Assembly: GCA_016081115.2 (NCBI GenBank)
Contig: CM071928.1
Coordinates: 83,648,477 to 83,712,476 of the forward strand
DNA: 64,000 nucleotides
Source of the DNA: Rehmannia glutinosa
Taxonomy: Eukaryota > Streptophyta > Magnoliopsida > Lamiales > Orobanchaceae
Direction: 5' to 3'
The notes beneath the pieces are model-generated. The model ran no database searches. It was not told the origin of the DNA and was given only the letters and a program-made list of their open reading frames with translations. Made by a program: the position numbers and the translations under genes. Position 1 is the first letter of the stretch; every line of letters begins with the position of its first letter. Below, piece after piece: positions 43,741 through 56,011 of this stretch.

Positions 43741-45790
43741 ATTATGCATGCTTTTATTTGTGTCTTTATTGCAAAATGAGTTTTCAAATATTTATTTTTT
43801 AATTAAGGTCTTCAATATATATTTGTGCTTTTAAATTTTTTAAAAAAAAGAAGACCTTATATGATGTTTTTAAAACTCTTGTGCATTTTTGAAGACTATA
43901 GTATATTATCATCTCTTATGGATTTTTATGGCATGAGCTTACTTGTGATATCTCTTAGCCTACACTTTTATCATTATGATTTGTGCTAGATTTGTTTTAA
44001 GAATTGTGTAGGATTTACATATTTTCACAAATGACCATTTTCATCATTATTTGTCAAGAAAAGGCATAAATTATCGAGGTACGTTTACTTGTGTTATTCT
44101 TACTCTTATAGACTCGATATATGTATTGCCATATGCCTATGTGCTTGTTTTTTCATAGTGTTTCATACAAATGCCATTAAGAGGATTTTTAGATTTTTGA
44201 AAGGCACTATTCGATATTTGATTGCACATATTTGCTTTGTCAACTCTTGTTCAAATACTTCTTTTAAATAAGGTCTCAACTATATGCTATCGGATTTGCA
44301 AATTTCAAAAGAGACCTTTTATAGCTTTCTTAAACTTATTTGAACTTGCATGATTTATTAGACTCTTGATGATATTCTAAAAGCATAGTATGTGCTTCTT
44401 GCTTCATGGTCTATATATATATATAGTGTCTATTTCTATTATGCTCTTATGCAAGATATTTTTGTGATTGATGATTGAGGCATGTTGTTACACTTGGGCT
44501 ATGTTTTCTTGCTTATAAGCGATGCCGGTAATAAGTTTGTTAATGTGTGTAGATGAGAAATGAAGTACTTCAAATATTAGTTACCTCAAAATATTTGGAT
44601 GTAAATGATCTATTATGAACACCTTAGATCAATTGGATGCTCCATGAAGAAGACAAAAAGGGTATTCCGGAACAAACTCGATGACCAAGGCAACATTGGT
44701 CGAACTAAGGCGAGGTTAGTAGCTCGAAGGTATTTTCAAGAAGAAGGTAATTGATTTTGATGTAACATTTGCACTCATAGCACATTTAGTAGCTATTTGC
44801 ATTTTACTTGCCCATTCTTGTTCTAAGAAAATTTCAAACTTTACCAAATGGATGTTAAATCCAATTTTCTCAATGGTTTTATTCAAGAAGAAGTCTATGT
44901 AAAACAACCTCCGGGGCCTAAAATTTTTCTAGGCCAAATGATTGTTTTTAAGGCCTTGTATTGTTTAAAACAAGTACCCCGTGTATGGTATGATAGACTT
45001 AGCTATTTTTGCTAAATGATTTTACAAAAGGTAAAGTTGATACTACTCTCTTTGTTTGTGAAAAAGGGCAAGATTGTTTAAACTTGTGCATATTTATGAG
45101 AATATTTTTGGTGCTACTAATGAATATTTGTGCAAGATTTTTTTTCTAAGTTGATACTAGGTGAACTCGAGATGAGCTTGATGGGGGAGCTCAATTTATT
45201 GCTTGGACTTCAAATTACTCAATGCCAAGAAGATGGTTATATTTCAAAAGAACTCTTGAAGGAGTTAGGCATTGAAGAAAGAAGAACTATCTCAACTTCT
45301 ATGGCAAAAAATTGACAAAGGTAGAAAAAGGCATGTCGGTCGACAAACAAATTCGAGGTATGTTTTCTTGTATTATTCCTATAGACTCGACATTCCATAT
45401 GCCTTATGTCTATATGCTCGACTTCAAAAACTATCCCAACGAATCTCATTAAAATGCCATTAAAAGAAATTTTCAAATATTTGAAAGGCACTTCTTCTTA
45501 TGACTTGTTGTATCCAAAGCTTTAAAACGTTCTTACTTTTTCGGAATAACAATTTCGGTACCTATTATACGGTTATTCGTATTCAAAATTTGGTTCATCA
45601 TAATCGAACTAAACATATTGAGATTCGATATATTTATTTTGGGATTGTGATTTTTAACAAAAACTTGAGATGTGTTTAATTACGTCTCAAGGATCACTCA
45701 CGGACTTTTTAATCGCTCAACGCCGAGTATTTTGCCTCATTTCGAGCTTGATCATGACATAATGTATATTGAATGAGGTCTACGTTTTTA
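43741..45790 (+). pseudogene. pol remnants: reverse transcriptase and RNase H scraps (element 2)
   Basis: Short pieces resembling element 1 pol in broken frames: an RNase H-side piece near 44165-44220 (AIKRIFRFLKGTIRY), an integrase C-terminal word near 44590, reverse transcriptase pieces at 44655-45060 (VFRNKLDDQGNIG-like, MDVKS-like, EEVYVKQPPG, GKVDTTLFV), 45160-45300 (LEMSLMGELNLLLGLQITQCQEDG), and RNase H at 45590-45640 (VHHNRTKHIEIR). The order is partly disturbed and no protease or integrase core remains. Confidence 0.75.
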
Positions 45791-47071
45791 TTTTGCACGT
45801 TTTTAAAACTTAGTTAAAATCGGATTCTCGGTTGAAAATTCGGATTTTGAAAAAACTGACAAGACAGTGAGCTGAAGGAGTTGAGGGCAACCGGTCGCCC
45901 TCAACCTCGACCGGTCGCCCTCAACCTCGAACGGTCGCCCTAGGCTATAATTTGGATTAAAATGGTTATGTCTTCAGCATTCGTCACTTTGACACATTTT
46001 GGCCATTTTTCGTCCCCTTTGCAAATTTCACACACAATTCACTTCAAATGAGTTTTGATGCATGAATTATATATTTTGCGGATTATCTAGCTCGACTATC
46101 ATCATCATTGCTCGTCTTTACCGATTGAATGGTAAGAATTTCACTATCTTTAGCTCAATTGGGTTGAACCCTTGAGTTTGTGACTTATATGTATTTTTCT
46201 TGATGTGATTCATATATGTTTGTGATGAGCTTATTGATTGTTGATGAATGATATTTGTTAAATTGTATTTGGTGATGAAAAACTTGGCTTGATTTCATTT
46301 ACAAGGGCTATATATAACTTTTTCTTTTTGGCCGCCAAGTGTTCGATAAAACGTTTCAATGAAAAATTCATCACCTACATGACTCTTTCGATTTCAAAAG
46401 TCTCATATATTTATAGAGATCATGTTTTTGCAAATCAAATGATTTTTCATAAGCTTCTACAAGTCGTATGATTTGACTCTTCTATTTGGTTTAAAAGTTT
46501 CAATGCTCAAATGGCTCGATACATCGGTTTACTTGCGCACTTTGATAAGAATATCGTGCTAACATTCTTTTTGATGATTCCAAAGGGGGAGAAACAGGTT
46601 ATAAGCTCATTAGCTCATTAGCTCATAAAAGCTAAGATAAGCTTAACGAAAAGAAGCTATAAGCTATGGCTTCATAAAGCCATAAGTTGTGGATCATATT
46701 TAGTCCACTTGGTGCATTATGGTTATGTATGAATCATGGTCCATTGGTTGTAGTATGGACTTATATACGGTTCTAATGATGTATCTTTGACAGGGGGAGC
46801 TTTTAAGTTATTGATACTTAAGCTCAATATCGAAAAGCTAATATTTTAGCTTATGTTTAATTTGCTTCTATATAACTCCTGTTGTGCATGTTGATAGGGG
46901 GAGCATTTGCTATATGTGTTTGAATATCTCTACTCCCATCCTTGTGTTTTTATTGCATGGAATGTTGTCGCTCACAACGGATAGTTCTCTTTAACCGGTA
47001 AAAATTTTTTTGTTTTCAAAATCGACCTCGTTAAAATTGTTTTGGTTTGTAATCATCAAAAAGGGGGAGAT
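45779..47071 (+). other. Non-coding tract before 3' LTR (element 2)
   Basis: Shares ordered blocks with 16262-17626 of element 1. A 20-bp unit containing CGACCGGTCGCCCTCAACCT is repeated about three times at 45889-45940. GGGGGAG polypurine words occur near 46587, 46794, 46899 and 47064. Confidence 0.7.
47058..47070 (+). promoter_or_regulatory. Polypurine tract, element 2
   Basis: AAAAAGGGGGAGA one base from the 3' LTR (47072). Confidence 0.85.
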
Positions 47072-48496
47072 TGTTTGATAAATGGTTTTATCGTGATTTT
47101 GATGATTTTGTTTTTATACCAAAACAATGGTTTTAAAAGTTGTCCAAATACTCCTAAATGATTTAAAATGGTTTTAATATTTTCCGGAGTATTTCATCAA
47201 GTTTTATTAGACAAACACATTTAATGTTTTTAAGTCAATGGGTTTTTACATTGAAACTATGTTGTCCTAATACTCCCAATTGATCTAAAATGTTTCTACT
47301 ATTTTTTGGAGTATTTATTGGAATTTATATCGGACAACACTTTTTGTGTAAATGTTTTATTTCTTCTAGACTATATTTCTAATGTTGTCCTAAATACTCC
47401 CGATCGGTTTAAAATGTTTTTACGAATTTTTTGGAGTATCTCTTGAGGTTTATTTTCGTCAAAAATCGGACAACATTGAATTTAGGCGGTCGATATTTTT
47501 TTTGTTCCTTCGCTTTTTGGTCGGTCTGCAACCGTCGCCTTTAAGCCTTCGACCGGTCGAGGTGCACTTGACCGTCGCCTGTGTTAATTTGTCAGCATGC
47601 GACATGTTTCAAACTTCTATTTACGTGCGACGACGTCGCCCTATGCTTTGACAAAGAAAATTCTAACCGTTGTGCGTTATAACTTTTTCCTAAATTGTGG
47701 GATTGATTTCTAACAGCTATAATCTTGATTTTAATTGCAATTTTTTGTAGAAATCGATTCCAAGAGAGCTATCAAGTATCAATCATCTCCTATAAATAGA
47801 GGAAGAATTGAAGAACACAACAAGAGAGAAAACTACAACACAACAAGATACACTCAAGAATACACTTGTTCTTACATTGTCTTATTTCTTGTTGTAATTT
47901 GCCTAGCTATTCACTTTCACATTCTTGAGGTCTAGGCTTTTCTTGATTACACTTGCACTCCATTGTATTATCAATTATCGAGTTGTAATCTTGAATTTAG
48001 GCAATCATTCAACACAAGATATCCTTGTGAGTGTTCTTAATGGTAAGAACACACTTGGGTGATCTAGGTGTTAGGTGTAAGAAGATTGTGGTAATCTTCT
48101 TTTGAGGTGTTGAAGAGTGTGGTGCTCTTCAAAGGTGAAGATTGTGGTAATCTTCACAAGGTGCCGTTGGAGATTGTGGTAATCTTCAAAGGAGATTGTG
48201 GTAATCTCAAAGGTGGTGTTGAAGAAAGAGTGTGGTGCTCTTCAAGGTGTTGTAAGTTGAATTTGTATTAATTTTGGTAATTAATAAAATTCTTTTTCTT
48301 TTTTTTTGAAATCCATCCCCCATATCTTGGGGTGGTAGAGGATTAGGCCCTAACCTCTTTAAATCGGCGTGTGTTATTTACATTCCACACCTTATTATTA
48401 TCTTTGAGCATTCGGTTTGAAAAAGAGGGCGAAATCGAAAAGATGGAGATAATCTATTCACCCCCCTCTAGATTATCGTAGCCGCTTGGACTTACA
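47072..48496 (+). repeat. 3' LTR of element 2 (1425 bp)
   Basis: Same structure as the 5' LTR, with small deletions concentrated in the GC-rich patch (about 47485-47640); palindrome at 47550-47559, TATA box 47791-47798, AATAAA 48283-48288. Confidence 0.95.
48031..48288 (+). promoter_or_regulatory. Array of eight hairpins (3' LTR, element 2)
   Basis: Units at 48031-48052 (loop AATGGT), 48079-48101, 48110-48132, 48135-48157, 48167-48189, 48192-48208, 48226-48242 and 48266-48286 (loop TTGGT). Other loops are GTGGT. Unit 5 is fully paired here (one wobble), while its 5' LTR copy has a mismatch. AATAAA at 48283-48288 overlaps the last stem. Confidence 0.83.
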
Positions 48497-48871
48497 ATCA
48501 TTTCCATTAACACACAATATTTTCATCGTACTTCTCCCACGGGCCACACCCAAAGTAGTTCAATCTTTCTCTAAGGTCTGGTTTGTTTTTTTTTTTTTTT
48601 TTGATGAGATTGGATAAAATTTTAGGATTAATAAGTATTACATTGTTCATGAATTATATGATTTGGTATTTTATATATATGATTAATATATATTTAATTT
48701 TCTGGTTTGATTACAACTCATTGTTTGGATCAAGGATTGTGTAGGATAATATACCCAATGTCTAAATTGCCATTGTCATATTTAAAAAAATATGGTCATA
48801 GAAGTAAAATGAGATGGAAAGTAAATGGCAAAATTAACAATGCCATAGTTGGAAAAAATATGGATTATATA

Positions 48872-49355
48872 ATTAGGATAATTACATAAAAAACATGAGG
48901 TTCGAGGTAATTCCAAAAAAATTAGAGAAGTTTAAAAATTATATATATCCCCTTGAAGCTTGAGGCCATTTTTTGCCTCGCCGTTAGTTGACCTAACGAA
49001 ATTCGCTAGCATCATTAAATATTTTACAATTGTATCCCTCAACTTTTCTAAATATTATAAATAACCCTAATTTTGATATGGTTATTTATAATATTTAAAA
49101 AAAAAATGAGGGATGCAAATGTAAAATATGAGACAAAAAATTTGGGCTATTTGTAATGTTTAGAAAATTTGAGGGATGCAGTTTTAAAATATTTCACTAC
49201 GTCAGCAAATTTCATGATGTCAATTCAGGAATGGGGCAAAATGTAAGACGAAATCAAAAGTTCAAGTGACTTTTGTTATTTTGAAATTTCTCTGAATTTT
49301 CGTATAATTACCACAAACCTTAGGTTTTTTTTTTAAAAAAAAACATAATTATATA
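48872..49355. mobile_element. Possible third Mutator-type MITE, degraded
   Basis: Starts GGATAATTACATAAAAAACA followed by TGAGGTTCGAGG, like the termini of the elements at 33880 and 35942, and near 49306-49330 has the inverse word ATAATTACCACAAACCTTAGG. The right end and target duplication are unclear. Confidence 0.45.
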
Positions 49356-49369
49356 TAATATGAGTGGGG

Positions 49370-50077
49370 AGGATGAGATTACCAACAAATGGTTGAGTGA
49401 TTATTTTTTGGGCTTCTTATTCCCCAACATTATTATTCGGTTGAGGAGCATTGTTATTTGTCAAAGAGCTTATTTGGGGTGGGAACTGGAGCCCAAAGTA
49501 CCTTGCAAAGACCATTCCTTCTAAAAAAGTGAGATCATCAGACAAGAGCCGATGAATTGGTGATGGCGCCACTGCTCATGTTTTCTTGGGATTTGGATGG
49601 TTCACTGCGGCCATTGGAACTTATTTTGGGGTATTGTTATTGTTGTTTTGACTCATTTTCATGGCAAATGTGTAGTGTATGGGTAGAGTTTTCGATGCGG
49701 TATCGATTGAGGGAGCTTCTTCCAGCGTTAATTTGTTGATGGGTTGATGATCAACAACATAAAATATAATGTAGAGATGGACTATAAATTAAAGATATGT
49801 TAAGTAAGCAGTTAAGACTGTACTTTTATATATATGACCGAGATGAAAGTTTGATCCGATGTGTAATAAACTGAGAGCTTTAGTTATACTGCAATAAATC
49901 GTGGGAGGAAAAAAGATAAACTCTTTATGGTAAATGCCCTTATTCATAATACTACATGTAGTGGAGAAATATGTGATGAATGTTAGTGGGATATTTGTCA
50001 TCTTGACATGTATTACTTTATGCTAAAGTTGTTCTCTTAGTGTTAAGTTTTACATGTAACACCCTTTATTTGTCACT
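49370..50077. other. Intergenic; possible small gene fragment near 49556-49645
   Basis: A stretch of balanced composition encodes, after a stop at 49553, the hydrophobic word AHVFLGFGWFTAAIGTYFG (about 49574-49630), then stops. It may be a relic or exon of a small membrane protein. I could not name it. Confidence 0.2.
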
Positions 50078-50085
50078 GTCTACAG

Positions 50086-50642
50086 TAGGGGTGGCAAATC
50101 GTGTTATCGTGTCGTATTTTGTGTCGACACGATAACGACACGACACGATAAGGACAAACACGAACACGACACGATAAGAATGCTGTTCCGACCTGACGAA
50201 CACGAAAATTTTCGTGTCGACACGACACGACATGATAGTGACACGATAAGTAAAAAATAAAAAGAAAATGATTTACATGTTTATACACGATAGCAAATTA
50301 CACGATATGACACGATATTACACGATAATATATGATACAAACATACAAAATATCAGGTTATCGTATCACTATCGTGTCACTAACAGGTAAATGTGTCATT
50401 ATCGTGTCCTTAACAGGTAATCATGTCATTATCGTGTTCGTGTCGTGTTATTATCGTGTCACTGTCGTGTTCGTATCCTTATCGTGTAAACACGACAAAA
50501 ACACGAACACAACACGAAATTTTCGTGTCCTTATCGTGTCGACACGATAAGGACACGAACACGATAAGGCTAAACACTAACCCACTATTTTCGTATCGTT
50601 TTCGTGTCTGCTATCGTGTCGTGTCAAAAATTGTCACCCCTA
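50086..50642. mobile_element. hAT-type MITE built from CACGATAA/TTATCGTG repeats
   Basis: Starts TAGGGGTGGCAAATCGTG and ends ATTGTCACCCCTA. Flanks GTCTACAG (50078-50085) and GTCTATAG (50643-50650) are an 8-bp duplication with one change. The interior is a dense array of CACGAT, CGACACGA and their complements, so it is strongly self-complementary. Confidence 0.8.
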
Positions 50643-50967
50643 GTCTATAGGTCGATCGTCAGTGGACTTTTCGAGCTCATCTTGCCAAACCGACCTTGCG
50701 AAAATTGGTTTGTTGTCTTAAGTTGAGTTGGGGTGGTCGATTGTTCTTTTGGGTTAGTTTTACTCATTAACCGACCGACAGGATCAATTGCCACAGTGGA
50801 GCTTATCTGAGACATTTGGTTGGCAGCTCAAGTCGGTTTTCCATAGAAATAAAACCAAACGTTGTCTCTTAAAATTTCCACCATAGAAATGTCGATAAGA
50901 TGGAATTTTCGAACTTGGGATATTAATGTTTTCTCTAATTTTTTAGTATTTTCCCTAAACGATAAAT

Positions 50968-51198
50968 TGGGGCTAGCAATGAGTGACACGACACGATAAC
51001 ACAACATAAACATGATACGATTACAAACACGATAAAACATGACACAATATGACACAACACGATACACGACACGAACACGAAATTGAAAATTAAGTTAAAA
51101 TTACAATTACTGTTATATTTAAGATCAAATAAAATAGATAACACGAAACATGATAGTGTGACACGAACACGACATGATAACACGATTTGCCACCCCTA
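50968..51198. mobile_element. Second, shorter CACGATAA-type hAT MITE
   Basis: Starts TGGGGCTAGCAATGAGTG and ends CGATTTGCCACCCCTA. Flanks CGATAAAT (50960-50967) and CGACAAAC (51199-51206) agree at 6 of 8 positions. Same family as 50086-50642, more decayed. Confidence 0.6.
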
Positions 51199-51222
51199 CG
51201 ACAAACTACTTGATAAAAGATA

Positions 51223-52898
51223 TCTATATATATGTAATAACAATGTAACTAAAAAATAGTATGGAAAATTTTTCCAGCCATTTTGTAGTTACTATAAAAA
51301 GTAAAAAAGATGTGTAAAAATAAAAAAAATAATAAATATTTGGTATTTTATTATTTTTGGTGGTCACCTTTCTTTAAACAATCACTTTTTAAAATAATAT
51401 AAAAAATAGAATTATTTAAAATTAGCTTTCCAAATTTTTGTGTGTACTTCATTAATTATTATATTTATGTTTTTTTTTTAAAAATTAACAGTTTTTTAAT
51501 TTTTGATATGTTTTTTACGTATACTATATCAAATTAATTAATTTTTTATGACCTTCAGTTTGACATCCATATTACACATATAAAATATAAATAACAAAAA
51601 CATAATAAGAAAAATATATAGAAAATGTCTACTCATCATTTTGTAATTTGTAATGGGTTTTAAAAGTTATGCATTTGAGCTATTGGACATCAATTCGTAT
51701 ATTCATATATTTTGTTGCTATTTGTGATCTCTATATATAGTTGTTATTTGGGTTTAGCCCATTTATTAATAATTATTTAGAATTATATTTAAACTGATTA
51801 AATTCAATTAAAAAAATTAACTTAAGAAAATATATAAAAATATATATCCAAATTTTATATATCATGTGTATCTATGCATAACATTATATATATTTATGTA
51901 AGAAGAAAATTAAGATTTATTTAAAATGAAATTATACTCATAATAGTATTCTATATATAAAAATTAATTTTTATATAATAACATACTTTTCATGTTGATT
52001 GAAATTATATTTTATATTTATCAATGTATTTTGATACTCAAGTTTTAAAGTTGTACATTTGGAATTAGTTATGAGTTTGTATGTTTGATTATTGTTTGAT
52101 CTATGTGTATATATAAAAATAAAATAATTTTTGTTTTTTGGAAATATTTCTGTTTCCCTTACAATTGTGTTGCTAAATATAAATCGTAGTTTTTGTTAAT
52201 TCCTTTAACAAATTTTAATAATTGATCAACTTTCTAAACCACAAAAATTTTGAAATAATATTATTATTAATTTTATTGAAAATATAATTTATTAAATATT
52301 CAGGATTAAGGTAGTAAAAAAGATTCCACATATTGGATAGTTAAAATGTTTTTCAAAGTTTTACTTTCTCATAAATAAACATGTTCCATAAATAGATATA
52401 ATTCAATTTACACAACAAAATATTTCGTATTAAAGAGATTTTTTCTTATAGTATATAAAAATTTATTTTTATTGTTTAATCGATGATTTATATCAAATTA
52501 GTTATCTTTGTATTATAATTTTTTTTTTAAATTTTAAACTTTTTACAATCACTATTCTTTTAAAACATAAATAACATAAATCCATAATTTGTGAAATAAA
52601 GAATAAGAACAAGTAAAAATGAAAATATTCTTAGGTTTAATTTTTAGAATTAATAAAATAATAAATTATAAAGAAGTATCCCTGTTCCATTCCCGATTCT
52701 AAAGAAATAGAGATTCCTCATCCCATCAGCCTCACATCCCCGAATTAACCAAGGATTGCCCAACCCATTCTATTCGGTTACCAACAAGGATGATGCAAGA
52801 AAGAGAATTCATTGAACTATTAGAAAAATGTGCAAGTAACAATACAAAATAGAGGCCTAACGGACATATACCCGTGCATCGCACAGGCAAAAGACTAG
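51223..52898 (+). mobile_element. Helitron, non-autonomous (copy B)
   Basis: Starts TCTATATATATGTAATA after an A (51222), ends CTAG (52895-52898) before a T. The pre-terminal hairpin region CCCGTGCATCGCACAGG is at 52871-52887. Sequence and order match Helitron copy A on the other strand. No Rep/helicase. Confidence 0.75.
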
Positions 52899-52938
52899 TA
52901 AATGTATATACACACGACTCTAAATTCAAATATCTATA

Positions 52939-55483
52939 TCTATATATATATATAAAGAGAGTTACTTATAAATAGTAACCAAAACTTTTTCCCACCTAAA
53001 ACGTCATTCTAGAATTAGTAAAATATAATTATAACAAGTAACATTGATTTTGGTAATTAATACATTAATTTTGAAAAATCCATATATTTATATGATAGCA
53101 AATTATTATATAAATATAAACTTTCCAAATCTATGTGTGTACTGCATTAATTATTATATTTGTATTTTTATTTTTCTTTTGTAAAATTTAATAACTTTTT
53201 TGTTTTTATCCTTTTTAACGTATAATATATCAAATTAATCGTATTTTTATGATTATCGATTTGACACCCATATTGCATATATAAAATAAAAAATACACAT
53301 AAAAATAGATATAAGATATGTTTACTAAAAAAGCTTATTTTGTAATGGGCTATAATAATTATACATTTTGGATATGGAACATTAAATTTATTAAATCCAA
53401 TTAAAAAGTATTTATTTTAGTTGAAGAAAATATATCCTAAAATGTATCCAAAAGTATATGTTTTATATATATCACATATATCCATACATAACATTATATT
53501 TATTTATGTAATATTAAATTAAATTTATATTTCAAATAAAATTATATTCATAATAGTGTTTTCTATATGAAAAATCATTTTTAATATTTAATGAACATAC
53601 TTTTTAGGTTAACAAAAATTATATTTATACTTATCGACGCATTTTGTTATTCAACTTTCAAAGTAGTATATTTTAACAATTATACATGAATTTGTCTGTT
53701 TGACACTTTTTTTTATATCTATGTATATATAAAAATAGAATAATATTATTCTTTTGAAATATTTCATTTTTTACTAAAATTATGATGATAAATATAAAAC
53801 ATTATTTTGTTTAATCTATATATCTATATATATAATAATAATAACCAATAAGTCACTTCAAAATTATTGTCAAAATATTATTCAGACACGATTTCAGTAT
53901 TTATCCTTATTTTGTTACAACTACAAAGCACATTTTTTTGGGATTCTAATTAGTTTATTTTTGATTATATATTATTCATTGATTTCATTTTATTCAAAAT
54001 ACACATAGATTATAGTAAATTTTGCAATTATATGAAAGTTTGACTCTTTGATTAATTTTAATAAAGTTTCTATCCAAAAATAAAAATAAAAATAAAGAAA
54101 TCTCTGATTATTTATGGTTGATAATTTTGTAATAATATTATTTGCATAACAAATATTCCAAAAAAATGAGGTTCATATCTCAATTATAAATTCGAAACTC
54201 TTATAGAATAAATACAAAATATTGGAAAAAATATTCCAAAAATCAATATAGGAAATCAAAATCTAATATTAAGGTTTTGCATAACAAATATCAAGAAATA
54301 TAAGATTTTTATCTCAACTAGAAATCCGAAATTCTTTCAAAATAATTACAAAATATCGAATAAGATATTTCAAAAGAGAATATAGGAAATTAAAATCTTC
54401 TATTAAGCTATACTATATAATAAATAATTATAACAAAAAAATTCCTTAATTATACTTGCTATCTTGTGAATACAAATATGAGATAGCACGTTCTCAAAAA
54501 AGCGCTATCAAATATGCATCTCAGATAGCGCTTTATAAGCGCTATCAACAGGAGTGATTCCAATAGCACTTTGAAACGCTATCTATAGGGGAAAAAACAT
54601 TATCTGAGTGTTTTTTTGGCTTAGTGAATCATTCTCTCCCATTCTAAAGAAATGAATTAATGAAACATCTATGCTCACACTGATTAAAGATGTCGATATG
54701 ACTAAGCAAAAATGGGCGATGAAACTCTATTTGGTTTGGCTCTACGAGAAACCATCATACAATGATTGAAACAACGTGAACAATTTAGAGTGTGTATTCC
54801 ATGACGCAAAGGTCTGGAAATTTTTTGTTTTAATATCGTATCAATATGTAAATCGATTGTAGCATAAAACGTTTGTAAAATGTCAAGTTTTCTTATTGCA
54901 GTGTGATATAATACATGGATATGGGATAAAAATGTATTGAATATATATAATTAATATCTTTTTTCTAGAGCTATTATTAATTAAGCCATGCATTATTATA
55001 AATTAAGTCAAAAGAAACTTTAACCAAGGGAGAGAAATTATGAGAATATCATAGAATATTATTCTATGGTAACAATGTTTTTGGTACAAGAAAAACATAT
55101 ATAAGAAAGGATATATATGTGTGTGGATATATTGATGACTATTTCTTTGGTTGTTAATCTTAAAAATAATATCTATTGCTGTCAATTATTTTTCTGTTTT
55201 CATATATTTTATATGTACAATAACGATAACAACACATACGATATTTGAAATAATTATATTTAGGTATATGATTTTATGGAACTTATTGATATAAAAACAT
55301 ATACAAGAAATGATATTATTTTTAAGATTAACAACTAAACAAATAGTCATCAATATATCATCATCGTCTCAAAGGAAAAAAAACAGTAACGGTATTCATT
55401 ACTCTTTATGATAAGCCAACATACAACGGTAAAAGACAAATTCATAAATTCACACCCCGTGCATCACACGGGTCAAAAACTAG
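52939..55483 (+). mobile_element. Helitron, non-autonomous (copy C), possibly composite
   Basis: Starts TCTATATATATATATAAAGAG (5' end may instead be 52933), ends CTAG (55480-55483) before a T, with the perfect hairpin CCCGTG...CACGGG at 55456-55472. 53560-53780 is similar to 51960-52150 of copy B. A second start-like word (TCTATATATCTATATATA) near 53818 suggests two overlapping insertions. Confidence 0.6.
54486..54620. repeat. AGCGCTAT palindromic repeats
   Basis: Words GATAGC, AGCGCTATC, GATAGCGCTTTATAAGCGCT and GCTATC recur forward and inverted. Such repeats are known in subterminal regions of plant CACTA-type transposons; no CACTA terminus was found here. Confidence 0.45.
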
Positions 55484-56011
55484 TAAGATTATACATATAT
55501 TTATCAATTTAAAACCTGGATGATGCAGAGTTTGGTAATAAATAAAAAAAATTCCATCTCGATAGTGTACAGGCGGAGGAGCTCACGTGACATGTAAAAT
55601 TTGAATTGTGGATTTCGGACTCAACCGCCTTTTTCTCCTTTTCAATCTTTTTTCAATTCCATTATCTCTCTCTCTCTCTCTCTCGTCTCTCCAGATTTCA
55701 AATGAAATAGCCGCCTTCAACGGTTCAACTCACATTTTTTCAACGTCATTCTCAGTTTCACTTCAAAATCAATCTAATCTCTCTTCATTGTCAGCTAAGA
55801 AATGTATTCAATGCCGTTCTTTTATCCCTTTTTTCTGATTTATTTTTTTGGGGGTGAGGTGGGGTTCTATTATGTAATTGAGATTCGGGTTGCAGATAAG
55901 GGGATTTATTGGTGACCCTCGTATTTTTTTTTATAACATTTGTGGATTCCCTTTTTGTTTTATTTCAGATTGGGAGGCTAGGGTTTTGAGCAGAATTTTG
56001 ATCTGCCGAAG
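55484..56011 (+). promoter_or_regulatory. Promoter and leader region of the kinesin gene
   Basis: Includes a CT microsatellite at about 55664-55684 in a C/T-rich leader, typical of plant 5' untranslated regions. The 76-codon frame starting 55608 has no recognisable content. The transcription start is not resolved, and a leader intron is possible. Confidence 0.4.

Larger units (their letters stand above)
40758..48496 (+). mobile_element. Sirevirus-like Copia retrotransposon, element 2, pol-degenerate
   Basis: LTR-to-LTR element of 7.7 kb flanked by the perfect duplication ATCAT (40753-40757, 48497-48501). Its LTRs, gag and 3' non-coding tract are clearly related to element 1 but diverged, so it is a sister family. 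The gag frame is largely open but internally deleted; integrase is lost, and only scraps of reverse transcriptase and RNase H remain. It could only have moved with proteins supplied by a relative. Confidence 0.92.

Noticed and set aside
50073..51183. Frames rich in Cys-Arg-Val words
   Set aside because: Translations of the CACGATAA repeats in the MITEs.
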